A stretch of 64,000 nt of DNA, taken from NCBI GenBank assembly GCA_016802295.1, contig JAESIW010000137.1, positions 3,875,961 to 3,939,960 of the forward strand, read 5' to 3'. Source of the stretch: Brachionus rotundiformis (lineage: Eukaryota; Rotifera; Eurotatoria; Ploima; Brachionidae). The position numbers and the translations under genes were made by a program. The notes under the pieces are model-generated. The model was not told the DNA's origin. It did not search any database and saw only the letters and a program-made list of their open reading frames with translations. Within the stretch, counting starts at the first letter, position 1. Each line of letters begins with the position of its first letter. Below, one piece after another: positions 1 to 13,458 of this stretch.

Positions 1-2983
1 TCAGAAATCTTAACTATCTATCAAGATTAGCATAAGTTGGCATTCCTTCGCTAAAAACCCGGGAAGTTTACCTTTTATTTATAAAAGCGTTTTTTAATCA
101 ACCATTTTTAATTTCAATATTGATCAATAATCACCAAAGCTGTTAGGAAGAGAACGCATGCAGCAATCTCAAGTTTAAAAAAAGTTTAAATCAACAATTA
201 GGCTACAAAAATGAATTTTTTTTTGATCAATTTAAAATTTTTATTTTCAGAAAATTTTTTCTTCCGTTTTTAAGTTTTCTGGTGTTTCGATTGTTTTAAT
301 TGGAAAAAGGCCTATTTTGCAAAAGTATAAAAAGTATTACAAAAACAATTATTTGGTGACTCCAAAGATAAAAATTTAAAATTTCTGTCGGTCCGGTTTT
401 AATTCATACATGTTAAGTAAATAATCAAATATACTTCTAAAAATAATTTTTTTTAAAAAAATTAATAATTATAAAAAAGTAATTTAAGGCTATTCTTTTA
501 AATAAATGCATGCAATGAATTATTTTTAATTCAAACATATTTTTTTAATCTTTAATTCTGAAGTAATTAGTTCGGTTCATAGTCATTTTACGTCAAAGCT
601 TCTAAATATTAAAGTCACATGCTACACTCAGTAATACTTCTAAAAAACTAAATTTATAATAAATTTACAATAAGAAGAAAATCTTTTATGCAACTTTTTT
701 GAAATTTCTCAATAAAAGATTAAGTTTATATAATAAAAAATAAGTATCTTATGCTCTCCAAGATAATAAATCGATTTAACACTTTGTTTATAGTCGAAAA
801 ACTGCTTTTATTTAATAATAATCTCTTTATGTATTAATCATGGGAAAAATAACTGAAGAATTTATCAATATCTATAAATACAATTATTTTTATTTGAAAA
901 TTCAAATTTTTTCTACAAAATCAGAATTTCATGAATCTATTCTTAAGAAAAGAGTTCTTTTCTATCGGAAATTTACTTAAAATCAAAATCAATTACCTTA
1001 TTGATACGTTTGTTCAATAATCTCAAGTACCCCGTGTGATAATAACAGGAAAACACTTTAGTTGAGTAATCCACTTGAATATACGGCTTAGGCAATCATT
1101 TTTTTAAAACTAGCAAAAGTCTTTAATTAAATGAAAATTAAAATTTGCTAGATGTCATTCATCAATTAATATTGCATGACTTCTATTTATATGTAACTTT
1201 TTTTTTGATCTTGAAAACAATTTAATATCAATTATTAATATTATTAATATTATTATCACTATTTCTGTTTTATTAAGAGGTTTGTTTTTTTAATTGATAA
1301 ATAAATACTTTAATAAGGTGAAAGGGAGCTAAAAATAATATTGAAGAAAAATAGATATAGATTTATCATGATTTAATAATAATTCGAGTGTCTTTTAAAT
1401 TTAGGTTCATAGCAACCATGATATGTATCTGTTTGTCACAAAGCTTGTCAATATAGTGTATGGTTTAGAACATAAAATTTGAGTATTTTTCCTGTCGTTT
1501 TTATAGAAGAATAATTTTTAGTTCCAAAAATTAAAATCCTCTTTTATCATGTGTCACATTTTGTTATTAATTTTATCTAATTTTATGTAATTCACTATTT
1601 TTTCATTTTCCATCACACAATATTCCAAGTCTTTTTAAAGCTAGACTAAGTGCTAAAATAAAAAATTTAATCTCAAATAAATATTTTAAAAGCTAAGATT
1701 TAGAAAATTTTTTTTGTAACTGCATGAACTATATCTTATATAAGCAATGAGGAAAATTTTAAATTTAGATTTTCATAAAACAACTTGTGACTTAAAAAAA
1801 ATTAATATTTAATCAATTCGCTCTAAATTTTTTATTTGGATTACTTAGTCTGAAAATCTTATAAAACTAAAATTTTTATTTATAAGGAATAATTGTTTAA
1901 TATTCCTTACAGCTTAAAAGATTAAACAAATTTTACTCATGGTTATTAAGCTTAGCTGCTTTATTTTGAAATTCATTTCTTTAGATAATAATTAAAAAAT
2001 TCTAATCTATAATTATTAAGTTTTTTTTCTTCTAATGGACCAGGAAGGACGTTAATTTACTTGACTTTATTTTAGTTAATATTTTTTTCTTATAATCTGA
2101 AATTTATCTTGATCTTTTTGGAAAATATACTTATTGTGCTATGATGCCAAAAAATGAAAATACAGGTAGAAATCTTGTCATTTTTAATCTAATTATTAAC
2201 TTGGCTGTACTAAGAAGCTGATATTTACTCAAATTGGTAAAAAAATATTTTTTAAATTTTAAATTGATGAAAAAACTTCATCTTTGTATAAAATTTAAGT
2301 TTGTTTTAGATTTAAATTTCTGCTAAGAAAATTTATTATATAACAGATTTTGGAGTCAATTTTTATTAAGTCAAATGTTTTGTCAAGTTAAAAAATATTT
2401 TTTGTATTCTATAATCAACTGTATAAGAAAATATTGTATCTTTGACTTCTAGGATATATACCAAAAAATTAGAAAAGAAAATTATTAAAAACTATAATAT
2501 TAAATTATTTTTGACAGCAAAAACTTGATATAAAATAAATAGAGGATCTAAAAAATCACAATTTTTAAAAGTTAATATCTTTTTTAATTTTTTATTTTCT
2601 TTTTAAATTTAAATTAAATAAAAACAAAATTGTTTTTCAGTCACAAAATAAAGTTCATTAGCAATACCATTTTGTTGGCTTTCTTATTCTTATTTTCAAT
2701 TAATAAGCAAATTCAATTGAAAAAAAAATTAAATGTTGAATTTTCTGATGGCTAAAGTCATTTTTACACAAATTTATCGAATTTATATTAAATTTCATAA
2801 GGCTAAAAAGAAAGTTGATCCAAATTAATAGTTTTTATATTAATTTTCTATATTTTTGATTCATTAGAATCAAAAATTTTAAAAACTTTTTAATAACTAG
2901 TTATCAATTATTATGTGAATTGGGTGTTTATGAGATTTGATAAGAAAATTTTTCATTTTTGTTATTTTAGAATATAAATTAAT
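1..2983. other. Gene-free AT-rich interval
   Basis: No reading frame with coding-like composition is visible on either strand. Homopolymer A and T runs and AT-rich simple sequence dominate. A TAG acceptor-like site (TTATTTTAG, about 2962-2970) lies just before the opsin ATG, so a 5' untranslated intron of the opsin may begin somewhere in this stretch. Nothing else can be supported. Confidence 0.6.
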
Positions 2984-5455
2984 ATGTTAAGCAATACCAC
3001 CGGCGAATTTTTTGACAATTATTCACCTGAGTCGCCAGTTGAATGCTACAAGCTGAATTTGATCGGAATATTTTGCCTAATCATATTTGTATTTGGCGCT
3101 TTTTTTAACTTTGCTCTTCTTTTGACGTTCATTCGCCACAAATCGTTGCGAACTTCAATCAACATTTTCATAATGGCATTGACATGTTTTAATCTATTTG
3201 GAATATTAATAGAATTACCATTCATTATAATCAGCAATCTGAAATGTAGGTGGATATTCGGAAAGTTCGGCTGCGTTTTCAGCGCATACATCATGTATTT
3301 TATAGGCTGTACAAGCATTTATCTAATGGCTGCCATATCATTTGAAAGATTTTACATTATATACAAGCCAATGAGTATACGTAGTGTCAAAACTAGAACC
3401 AATTTACTGATTATATTAGCTTGCTCAATTAATGGGTTGATGTGGCCATCGTTTCCACTGCTCGGTTGGTCATATTATTCACTCGAGGGAGCATACACAA
3501 GCTGTGCAATTGAGTGGAAAGAAAGATCTCTTAATGTGTCCAGTTACAATATAGCCATATTTTTTCTTGTTTATCTTATTCCACTTTTGACAATTTTGAT
3601 TACAAATATAAAATTGGTTTTCATAGTAGGTATAAAATTAATCTAGGTAATTTTTTTAAGTTTGTTTTAGGTAAAATCGCTGCCTAATAAAATGAAGGCG
3701 ACGCAGGACGTTCAGACAAAAAAACGGGTTGCATCCGAACGCTATTTGACAATTTCTGTCATGATTGTAATATGTTAGTATAATTATTTTTAATTAATTT
3801 TATTTATTTTTCAAAAATATCAAGAGAATATTTAATAAGTATACATTCTTTTATTTATTAATATAAAACATTTTTATTTATTCAAATAAGCCAGAGTTCT
3901 ATGCACAAATTGAATTATTTATTTTGTATTAGAAAAAATATAAAAATTTAATTTAAAAAAACTAGCTTTATTATGCATCTTTAGGATCTAGATCAATTTA
4001 TGATTGGTTCTTTTAAGTGAAAAAATATCTATCAAGTAAGTCTCAGATTTTTACAATCAAAACAATACTTAAAAAAATAATGAAGTTTGGATCATATCCT
4101 GATAATCTTATGTAGATATGTCAATCTTTCTACTTTAAAAATTGCCTAACGAAAAATAGATTTTCCTTATCAAATATACAAATTCTTTTACTTAATAATC
4201 CAAATTTTTTTTAAGATAATAAAATGCTTGAAAATTGTAAAACAAAGTTTTAATGTGATTGTTAAATATTTATTTTATTTACTCAAATTTCAATACTGGC
4301 AAAATGTTTGCTGAAAATTTTGCACTCTAACATTTTAATATTTTTTTATATTTTTTGCATTGTTTCAGAAAATTTTTTATTAATTTTTTTGAAATTTACA
4401 CAAAGAATATAAAAATAAGATAATGTAAAATTTTTAAAATTTTGCCTCCGATACTTTTATATTTGGTGAATTTATTTGACGATTTTTAAAAAATGCTGGT
4501 TTTGTGGTACAAAATAAAAAATAGAACAGAAATTAGTGCTAAGAATGATTATAAATTTTCTTATACTAGATAAATAAATCTTATAAATCTATGTCATAGT
4601 TTTTGTTTTGACCTAAATAAATTATTATCTTTGATAATTTTTTCAAATTCTAATTGAATATTTTTTTTAAGTAGGACTAGTCCCAAATGTGATTCAATGA
4701 TTACGAAATTATTGAACATACGATTTTTTTTTATAAATTTCCATTAATCTAATTTTATGATTTATTTATTATATCTTTATAACTTATTATGTGACAATCA
4801 TTAAATAAAAGTGTCCTTTATTAATAGGAATATTTTAAAACATGATTAAATTATTTATTTAGTATTAAATCAATTAATTTTAGGAATTTAATTCAGAAAC
4901 CAATGATTTATATTCAATAAACAAGATTCATGATTGTTCATGATTTTTCTTAATTAATTTTAAAACATCATATTTTAAATTTTCTAAAATTTTTGATTTT
5001 AGTCAATGTATTTATTTAAAATAGAAAAATAAATTAATAAATTTTCAAAAAATCTAAAATCTAATTTAAAGTATTTGAATAATTCATTTTAAATTTTAGC
5101 ATAAAAACTTAAACAAACTAAAAATTTTGAGTTAAAGTATTATTTAAAAAAAATTGATTGATATTTTCTTACATATCTAATAATACTAATTAATTAAATT
5201 CTTCTTTTAGTGATCTTTATAGTAAGCTGGACTCCATATGCTTCAGTTTCAATGTACAGTGCATTTATTGATGAGAACGCAGTTGGGCCTTTAGCTGGTA
5301 CTTTACCGGCAGTTATTGCCAAGTCTTCAATGCTGTGGACAGCTTTTGTCTACACTTTTTCAAATAGAAACATTCGCACAAATCTTTTTGCTTCACTTAA
5401 ACTCAGAATTAACGATGCGGAAATGTCAGAAAGCAGAAGTATATTTTATCTTTAA
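2984..5455 (+). CDS. Opsin (G-protein-coupled photoreceptor), 3 exons
   Basis: Exons 2984-3625, 3671-3773 and 5211-5455 join in frame to 329 aa, with GT-AG introns of 45 and 1,437 bp. The product is a seven-helix receptor that would bind retinal and couple to a G protein. The Schiff-base lysine is in IAKSS of helix 7. Cysteines match the conserved disulfide (GKFGC in helix 3, TSC in loop 2). A Glu aligns with the distal counterion, E181 of bovine rhodopsin (PLLGWSYYSLEG), while the position matching E113 is Ser, so Glu181 is the likely counterion. The E/DRY motif reads ERF and NPxxY is replaced by TAFVY. An NVSS glycosylation-type site lies in loop 2. The tail is short. Identity as an opsin is secure from the lysine and loop 2; the subtype (xenopsin, peropsin or other) is not resolved. 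AATAAA follows the stop. Confidence 0.93.
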
Positions 5456-6112
5456 AAAAAAATAATAATGTTTTAATAAATTATAATTTAAGACAAAACC
5501 GCGCAAAAAAGCATTTCTCAAAAACAAAAATCAGATTCTCAACTTTGAAAAAAAATTTTCTTTAGTATTTATTATTTATGTATGTCATTGTAGTTAAAAA
5601 TTCCATATTCCAATTTTAATTTAATAAAATAAATGGCTCACTTTTTTTATTTTCTTTCAGTATTTGATATTTTTCAATTTATTAATTAAAAAAACTCTTA
5701 TTTTCGTTATTAATAAAATTATTGTCTAAACTAACTTTCAAAATTAAATAAACAATTAATTAAAGTGATTCTTCTAATCTTGTCAATCGGTATTGAACCA
5801 ATTATAAATCAAAAATTCAACAAATATTTACCAAGGAAGTCATGTCCATGATGAAAATGTAAAAAATTTCGAATATCATAGTCAAATTTTATGCTACAAC
5901 TAGATAAAACGGAAATATCAAAACTAAATATCTAAACTATTCGAAAACCTAATCCCGTACAATAGATAAATTTCAAATTTAAACTAAGCCCGTATTAATC
6001 TTTATCTTAATTAGCCAAATCCTTTAACATCGACCCTTAGACCAACTCAACACAAACAAAAGATTTTTTCGTTTTAAAGCTTTCTTTTTAGCCAAAGAGA
6101 CACAATCAAGAA
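5456..6112. other. Intergenic, no gene seen
   Basis: This AT-rich spacer separates the opsin from the Ly6-type gene. It starts with the probable opsin 3' UTR and an AATAAA signal about 20 bases past the stop. No coding-like frame was seen on either strand. Confidence 0.5.
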
Positions 6113-6717
6113 ATGCATTTGATGATCATATTTATGCTGAAAACTTGGCTAATTAGTACACACTTATCTAATCACTTTAAGCTCTTTCTAATCAATATTC
6201 TAAAGGTTGTGAATCGCAGGACCCCTCAACCCAGCCGTCATCCAAAGATTCCAATCCAATCAATCCGCCCTCAAACAATTACTACAATTACCTTCGCTGC
6301 TGGAAATGCGACTATGATGACACCGAACAATGCGTCAAAAGCTTTGATTTTACCAAGCACAAGCACGAGCCCTGTGATGGAAAATGTCTTAAAGCATTCG
6401 AGAAAACCCATGCCAGAACCAAAGAAGAAATTGCTAAGGCTCAAAGTAATTTATTTAAAATTTTATTTGATCATAAATTTAAAAAAAAATTTTTAGTGAC
6501 TCCTACGATAAGAAAATGTGTTTCACTGAAAGAGATCCAGTCGCTTAACTCACTCGGCATCAACACCAACAATGGTTGTCATGATATTCGCACCACCAAA
6601 CGGAAGCACAAATTGTACTGCTTTTGTGAAAATGATTTGTGTAATAGGTCCTCAAAACCGTCAATTTTCAATTCGCATATTTTTATTCCAATAATTATTT
6701 TATTTTATTTATTTTGA
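6113..6717 (+). CDS. Ly6/three-finger domain GPI-type surface protein
   Basis: Three exons (6113-6155, 6206-6445, 6497-6717) with 50-51 bp introns join in frame to 167 aa. The N-terminus (MHLMIIFMLKTWLIS) is a short hydrophobic signal-like segment. The body has ten cysteines in Ly6/uPAR spacing, starting with RCWKC and ending with YCFCENDLCN, the hallmark CxxC..CN end of three-finger domains. The C-terminus is a hydrophobic stretch (HIFIPIIILFYLF) with no charged tail, as in GPI-anchored precursors. Such proteins sit on the outer membrane and often modulate channels or receptors; the partner cannot be told from sequence. The third exon and its cysteines are clear. The first exon is less certain, because it depends on the acceptor TAAAG at 6201-6205. 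Confidence 0.75.
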
Positions 6718-9700
6718 GCCGGATAAATTTAAATTTATTTTTAAATAAAATGTTCACTTTTAATTTTTGCTTAGATTTTAAATGCATTCATTAAAAACCA
6801 ATCCATGTAAGAGGATATTGTTTTTTAATATTAGGAAATTAAATACTTAATCGATTTTAGTTATTTATTTTTTTGTTATCGAAAATCTGTACCTATCTAT
6901 TTTAGCTAATTCTCTACAGATTTTATTTATTTAGACGATCATAAATCCCTAAGAACTCTGTCTAACAAAGAATTATCGTGTAGAAAAAACGATGGTGTCA
7001 TTTAACTAGATTGATTTATAAACTAATATTATTGTTTGGTAATGCTAATTTCTCTTTTACAATATTTAAAATTGTATTTAAAATATTTGTGAAAAATTTT
7101 CTAATTATTAAATGAATAAGGGAAATTGTTTGTCATAATTATAAATTGAGTGCAATTTTCATATTTGATTCCAAAAAACAATTGATATATTTTAAATGAC
7201 GTTTTAGATTATTTAAGACCTAATAAATGTATAAGCTTTTTTAATTTTAATAGAGATTATAAATCTCTACTTACATTTTGTTTAATTAAGTCTAATTTCA
7301 TTTAAATCTTCTAAAAAATTAAACAAATTAATGGAAATCAATGCTTATTAAGTTCATAAACTAAAGAATTTTTTTTATATTGCTTAGATTGTAATATTTA
7401 ATTATTTTGACCAAATCATAAGCAAACAAACTCAATATCTTATATTAATAAACAGTCAGACAGTTCATTACATGTAAGTTTTAATAATTAATATAATTTT
7501 TTAAATATGAGAGAATAAAGAGCAAAATTACCAATTTAGGGAATAAAAAAATTTACTGGAAAGATGTGAAAAAAAATTTTTTATATCATTATATCAATAT
7601 AATGATTTTAAATTAATGTCATCGTTTTGTTTTTTATAGCTTGATTTCTCATTTAAGATTTAATAGTTTTTAAAATTGAAAAAACTTATTACTAATAAAA
7701 AGATTTGAAATAACAGGAAATTCTCTTAAGATGTTTATTTATTTCCTGCATTGACTTTTAAGTTCAGTTACACAATTGATTTGAACTATTGTTTCTAAAA
7801 CTTTTTCCGCTCAAATCGATCTCAGCATTTTGAAGAGTGTAGGCATTTGAAAATATTTATTGATAAAAAGGTCAATTATTTTTGAATAACTTAAATAAAC
7901 TAAAATGGTAAATTTTTTTTTTATTTTTACAAATTTTGATAAAAAAATATAATGCTTAATTGTCACCCAACAATCACTTTGTTTTAACGAAATATTTTAA
8001 TTTATCAAATGATTGAAAAAAAGATAATTATTAATTTATAAGATGCAAAATATTGTAAGAAAATACGAAAATAAATTTCTTTATTTTTTTATTTTAAAAA
8101 TCAATTTATTTAAAATAATAAATTACTAAGGATTAAATATAGATAAACGGTGACAGTAGAAGACCTCCAATAATTAATTTATTTTGCAAGGTACTTATAT
8201 TCAGACGTTTATTCAAATTAGCTAATAGTGGATAAACAATTTAAATCCTATAAAAATCAAAATAAATTTAAATATTATTCATAGTTATATAATTAGAATT
8301 AAATTTCAAAAATATTTGCCGGTTGTTAATAAATCATATAGATTATAAATGAAACGAATGTGATTAATAAACAGAAGAGTTTTTAACTTTAGATATTTTT
8401 AATATCTTATTTTGAAGTAGTTTTTTGAAATTAGTAAGCAATTGTTTAGCTAGTGGATTTTGATCACCAATTTATGTATTTATTTCAATTTAACCTACTC
8501 AATTTTCCACGAAATTAAACTAATTTTCATATAACTAAACAATGCATACTTAATGGTTAATACACTTTTGGAATAAAATTAATTTTAGTTTAAATAAAAA
8601 AATAATCGTCGAAATATTTTGATTGTTTTTAAATAAAATCAGGTTTATTTATTGCTATGTAATGATTAAAGATTACGAAAAAATTTATTTCAAAAAAAGA
8701 TAATAAAAAGCAAATTTTTATTTCAATAATTTTTAGTATGGAATGAAAAAAAAAACTTTGTTGGTGTCTATTTTTTAGTATAAGTAGTTCAATATTTTTT
8801 CTAATTAAAGCCAGTCTGGAATTAAATTATCTTCTTGATTAGGAATTTTTATCTATTATTTAACTTTATAAAATCAAAAGTAAGATTATTTGTAATTAAA
8901 AATAATTTTAAGAGTTTTTTTTAACATTTATCAAAGATTTTTTTAAATTTCTTTTTAAGTTTGTATATATATTGAGGTGGTATGGAACTTTGTTATTTTA
9001 ATTAAATTTGATTTTGATTTTAGAAAATTCTAATTAACATCTTTCGGTCATGCAAAAAATTTGACTTTTCAATATCCTACAAAAATCTAAATTATTTAAT
9101 AAAGTAAAAAATCTTAAATTTAAAAACTGAATTGTCCTACGCATTTAATCTTGACACTATATTTTTTTACTTAAGATCAGTATCTTAGTTCTCAAATGTC
9201 ATGACTAATCTAAAATTTAACTAAATATGTTTATTAGTCAAATTAGTCAAAATATCATATTTAATTAGTTATCAGATATTAGCTATAAAAATTTAAATTT
9301 AGTAAAATTATCTTTTTTAATAGTCTTAAATAAATTTAAGATATTTAGCTTAATTTTTAACTGAGACAAGATTTATTTTGTTCAAATATCATTTTATCAT
9401 TTATCGATTTAGAATTTTTCATCTTAAAATTGGTTTAACTTTTGACGGAGAACTGAATTGATTTATCCATGTTGTTCTTTAACCAATGTGTTGATAATTT
9501 TTTATTTGGTAAAATTAAACTTTATTAAAAATTTTAGTAAAATTATGATATGGCTTCAGATATTTAAGAATTTTTTTTCTAAATTACAATAATAGCTACC
9601 ATAATATGACAAAACCAAACTTCCGGCCTTAGTTCCTTTGTTGCAGAGCATTAATGAAAATTTTACTTTAAGATCTTTAAGAATCCAAGGATTTTTTTAA

Positions 9701-11607
9701 AATTTTTTCCAACTAAATGTGATATTTATAATTAACAATGATTATCGATTTATTTTTAATATTTTTCAAAGATTAAATAATAAACAATCATTGCCTTCAA
9801 ATTTGATTAGAACAAAGGTAATTTGTAAAATTGATTAACTCCTTTAGAAATCATATATTTATTTTAAAGAACGAATAATTAATTAAGTTATGACAATAAA
9901 ATGTTAAATAAGTAGTTTTAAACAAAAACAAATAGCTACTAAATAAACAAAATCTATTAATTATTTAATTTAATTTTATATATTGAATGATGATATAAAA
10001 TTTGATAATTTAAAAAATTCTCATGTTATTTTAAAACTTTTGAATGTGATTTTAAAAAGTTTCGAATTCTTGTTTATTTTATGATTTTTTTTTATTTGTA
10101 GAAGTTTATTTGTTGAAAAATTGAATTAATGCCTAATTAATCAAAAATGTAACCAGCTGTCCAACTGGGCTTTGAAAAAATTAAAATTTTTTCCTCAAAG
10201 TTCTTGAAAGATTCCAAGACTCTATAAAGTTGATATCCTTTTTTGTAAAAATCGATCAGATCTTCTCTCAGTCTGCTTGTTAATATTGTTTAATTCCTGA
10301 TTACCTTTAAGTTCTATTAATCTTAATTTTCTATTAAAGAATGGATTGTTAAAGCCATAGATAGACTTTATTGTTCAGTATTGTCCTTTTGTCAAGTATT
10401 ATAATTTTATTGTTGTATTCATATTTGATTTTAATATAATTTATTAAATTAATAATTTACAATTTATTTTTATATTCTGTAATTGAATAAGAACTGGTTT
10501 GTTAATTAAAAATTGAAATTTAGCCATTAAGAAATAGTAATGGGCTTAAAAGATACCATAAAGGGAGACAAGCTTAAATTATACAATAAGTCATAAGTCA
10601 TAAATACTTAATGGTTCAATATGGTATGATTGTTAAATGATTTGGAATAGAGAATAACCATATATGCCAATCTAATAACTAAATGTATTTTTTCTAAAGC
10701 TTGATTTCTAATATATTAAACAATTAACTTATCATTTAATTTTAATTAATTAAAAAGTTTAAATTCTCAAAAATAACATAACTATCAACTTTTGCGTTTA
10801 TTATTTTTTTTATTTAAAAATAAAGGTGAAAATTTCACAAATTGAAATTTCTGATTTGATTAAAATTTACTTTTTTACCAAGAGTAATTCCCTTTTACCT
10901 ATAAAGCTTAAGGTGATTAAAAAAAACTAAAAAAATCAATAGTCATAGGAAACGTGGCTCAGCAGAAATCTTAAACCAACATTAATTCAAAATTTCAATT
11001 TATTTACAACTTGACTATTTAATTCAGAGACCGAGCATAAAATTAAAAATAAAAAATAAATAATTTCCAATTTTTTCTTCCTCTTTGGAGTCGAATATTA
11101 ATCTCTGATACCATTTAAAATCGTAGTCACATAGAGGCGTTTTTATATTAAATAGATTCTTCATCTTAATTATCTTAGATTATAAAATTGTATGCAGAAA
11201 GAAATGTCATTCAGTCTTGCCAAATAAAACGCCCTCACAAGCTAACTTTTTACTTTTATCTAAAATAAGATGATATAAATTTTTTATATTTTATCTGAGA
11301 AGCCTACGTCGTTAATTTATTTACCAAGTGAATGGCGGTATCATAAACGGAACTTGAGTTTTTGTCATATTTCGATTAGCCGATTTATGACTATAAGGTT
11401 TCGAAATCTGATTATACTTAAATTACGTAAATCATCTTGTTTAAATATAATCGATTGATTTAAAAAAAAATAAAATATCGTTTTTGTTTTTTTTGTTTCA
11501 TATTTTTTTTTATCTAATTACGCAATAGTGATTAGAATAAAAGATTTAATATGATTAATTAATTTTCAAAATTTAAAATTTAGATTTCATAAATTCAGGA
11601 AGTTAGA
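6718..11607. other. 4.9 kb gene desert
   Basis: This is AT-rich sequence with no supported coding region, RNA gene or recognisable element on either strand. Slightly less AT-rich patches near 6880-7010 (probable 3' flank of the Ly6-type gene) and 11190-11400 (upstream of the peptide precursor, so possibly regulatory) are the only textural changes seen. Confidence 0.5.
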
Positions 11608-12000
11608 ATGAATTTGTGTAAATATGAGACTATGTGGGTTTTGGTGTTGGTGGCGCTGTTCGGTCAAGCTCGTGCAGAAGCAGATTTGGATGAGGACTTT
11701 GCACAAGAACTAGAACAAGTGACTGGTAATTTGATAGTGAGCAATTTACGAAGCCTATTGGACTTACAAAAGGAGTTAATCGAGCAGGATGAAAGTGATG
11801 TGTCGGTGAGACCAAGGTCTCTTACGCTCACCGATTTGATTATCAAGAACAAAAAGTCAAGCTCGTTACCACCAAGTTTTGTCCAGTTTTTGAGGAATCC
11901 CCAAAACAGACAAAAATTTGAGCTTTTACAAAAGATGTTCGAGCAAGAAGTCGAAAATTATAGGCAAATACAGAGAATGATTTATTCTTATGGGAGATAA
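11608..12000 (+). CDS. Candidate secreted amidated peptide precursor
   Basis: Single-exon ORF of 130 aa. A signal peptide is evident whether translation starts at Met1 or Met9 (MWVLVLVALFGQARA, predicted cut after ARA). An acidic leader follows (EADLDEDFAQELEQ), then a dibasic KK site, then about 45 residues rich in amphipathic helix, ending MIYSYGR before the stop. A terminal Gly-Arg is the standard signal for trimming and C-terminal amidation. A Pro-rich start (SLPPSF) followed by a helix and an aromatic amide recalls PP-fold/neuropeptide F peptides, but the usual R-x-R-F/Y end is absent, so the family is not assigned. There are no cysteines in the predicted mature part. Function as a neuropeptide or hormone is inferred. 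Confidence 0.65.
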   Translation: MNLCKYETMWVLVLVALFGQARAEADLDEDFAQELEQVTGNLIVSNLRSLLDLQKELIEQDESDVSVRPRSLTLTDLIIKNKKSSSLPPSFVQFLRNPQNRQKFELLQKMFEQEVENYRQIQRMIYSYGR

Positions 12001-12451
12001 AATATATTTATAGATAACTGTCTGTACGTGTTTTTTAACTTTTTTTTTTTAAACCGAATCTAAATTTATTCAATAGAGGAATAAAATGAGTAAATTGCTT
12101 TAGAGTTTTTTAAGTTTTGCTGAGTTCAGTTATCTGAGCCAGATGGTTAGCATGTTTCTGTTATTTTTGGTAAAACTTATTTACAATTCCATAAATAAAT
12201 AAAATTCAAAATACAGTCAATACAATATTTGTTTAATGACCCTTGGATTTATCGCATTGTATCTAATGCATAAATACATATTTTTTTAAGAGTCTTCTTA
12301 CATTCAATTAAACATAATGGTCAAATTAGATAAAACTTAATTAAACGATTTTAACTTTATGAATACTGAATTTTTTTTCTACTTTAAATTTAATTATATT
12401 AAATAAATAAAGTATTATTTTTAGTTTTGTTTATCAATTTTGGACTTTTTC
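12001..12451. other. Intergenic, no gene seen
   Basis: This is the 3' flank of the peptide precursor. It is AT-rich with several AATAAA-like strings (for example near 12194) that could serve as the polyadenylation signal. No coding frame was seen. Confidence 0.4.
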
Positions 12452-12811
12452 TTATAATGTGCTGGTTGATTTATTTAAACATAGACAAATAGATAAGTTA
12501 ATATGAAAAATTAAGAACAAAAAAATTTTATTTGGTTCAATAATTTTTAAAATGAAAAGCAAGCCAAACATTTGAACTTCAATCTTCAATAAGTAAGATT
12601 TTGATTCTAATTGTATTAAATCATTAATTAAAATAGCTTTATCGATTAACGATAGTCCAGATTTCCATACTTGTTTGCCAGTTTTTATGTCAACAAAATG
12701 ATGATAAAAACCATTGTATCCATCCAGTTTTTGCCACATAATCTTCACTGTATAAGACAAGTCCTGTAATGGGCAATTACTAAAACTAATAGACCTGATT
12801 GGATTGCTTCT
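12452..12811 (-). pseudogene. Fibronectin type III-like fragment
   Basis: The frame is open from 12811 down to 12452 on the minus strand. The first part reads like one FN3 domain: NPIRSISFSNCP, then VKIMWQKLDGYNGFY (the W of strand B and the G-Y of strand C), then a DLIQ..SYLLKIEV stretch matching the L..Y.v.v strand-F pattern. The last 30 residues are hydrophobic and look like run-through. No neighbouring FN3 exon, signal peptide or start codon was found, so this is either a lone exon or a relic of an adhesion receptor or receptor phosphatase. The assignment rests on pattern only. Confidence 0.35.
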
Positions 12812-13458
12812 TTACTTGATACAAGCGAAAGGTTTTATCTTTAACTTGACTAGTATTTGCATCAGCTTGTATCCAAAAATTAAGAAAACAACTTTTTTCT
12901 ACTTCATTAAGAAAATTCTATTTATTTTCTAATTATATTTATTTTATTTATTTATGTCTATGGCTAAGGCCGTATATAGACCACTTGCTCAACGCCCCGT
13001 TAAATAACGTGGCATTCTATTTTCTAATATTTCCACAAGTAAACTATTTTTTTTTTCAAATAAAATAAAAAAAATAAAATCAAATATGTGAAATTATATT
13101 ATTAATATAAAATACAAGTTAAATTTATAAATTGTTTGAATTAAATTGTAGAAAAATACAAAATGTTTTCATTCATACATATTCGTCGTTTTTCCAAAAA
13201 CCTAATTAAAACTCAGAATTGTAAAAAATTAAATTAAACTCTTATGATAAAAATCTTCCTCATAAAAAAAATTATAATTATCTACATTAAAGCATTTTTT
13301 TGAATTATTTTAAAACTTAATTTGTGTACCAATAAAAACCTGTTTTTGAGCCATTTTTATTTTGATTTAATTATATATAAAAATATATAAAAAGCTTAAA
13401 ATTCTATAAGAAATTTAGCCAATTCAAATTTTTTTTAATACATTTTAAAAATAAATAT
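12812..13458. other. Intergenic with a GC-richer islet near 12955-13010
   Basis: Mostly AT-rich. A short islet at about 12955-13010 (TCTATGGCTAAGGCCGTATA and following bases) stands out. It begins like a second islet near 32000-32070 when that one is read on the minus strand (TCTATATCTAAGGCTTTAGC). This may be the tail of a dispersed repeat family. No gene was seen. Confidence 0.35.
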
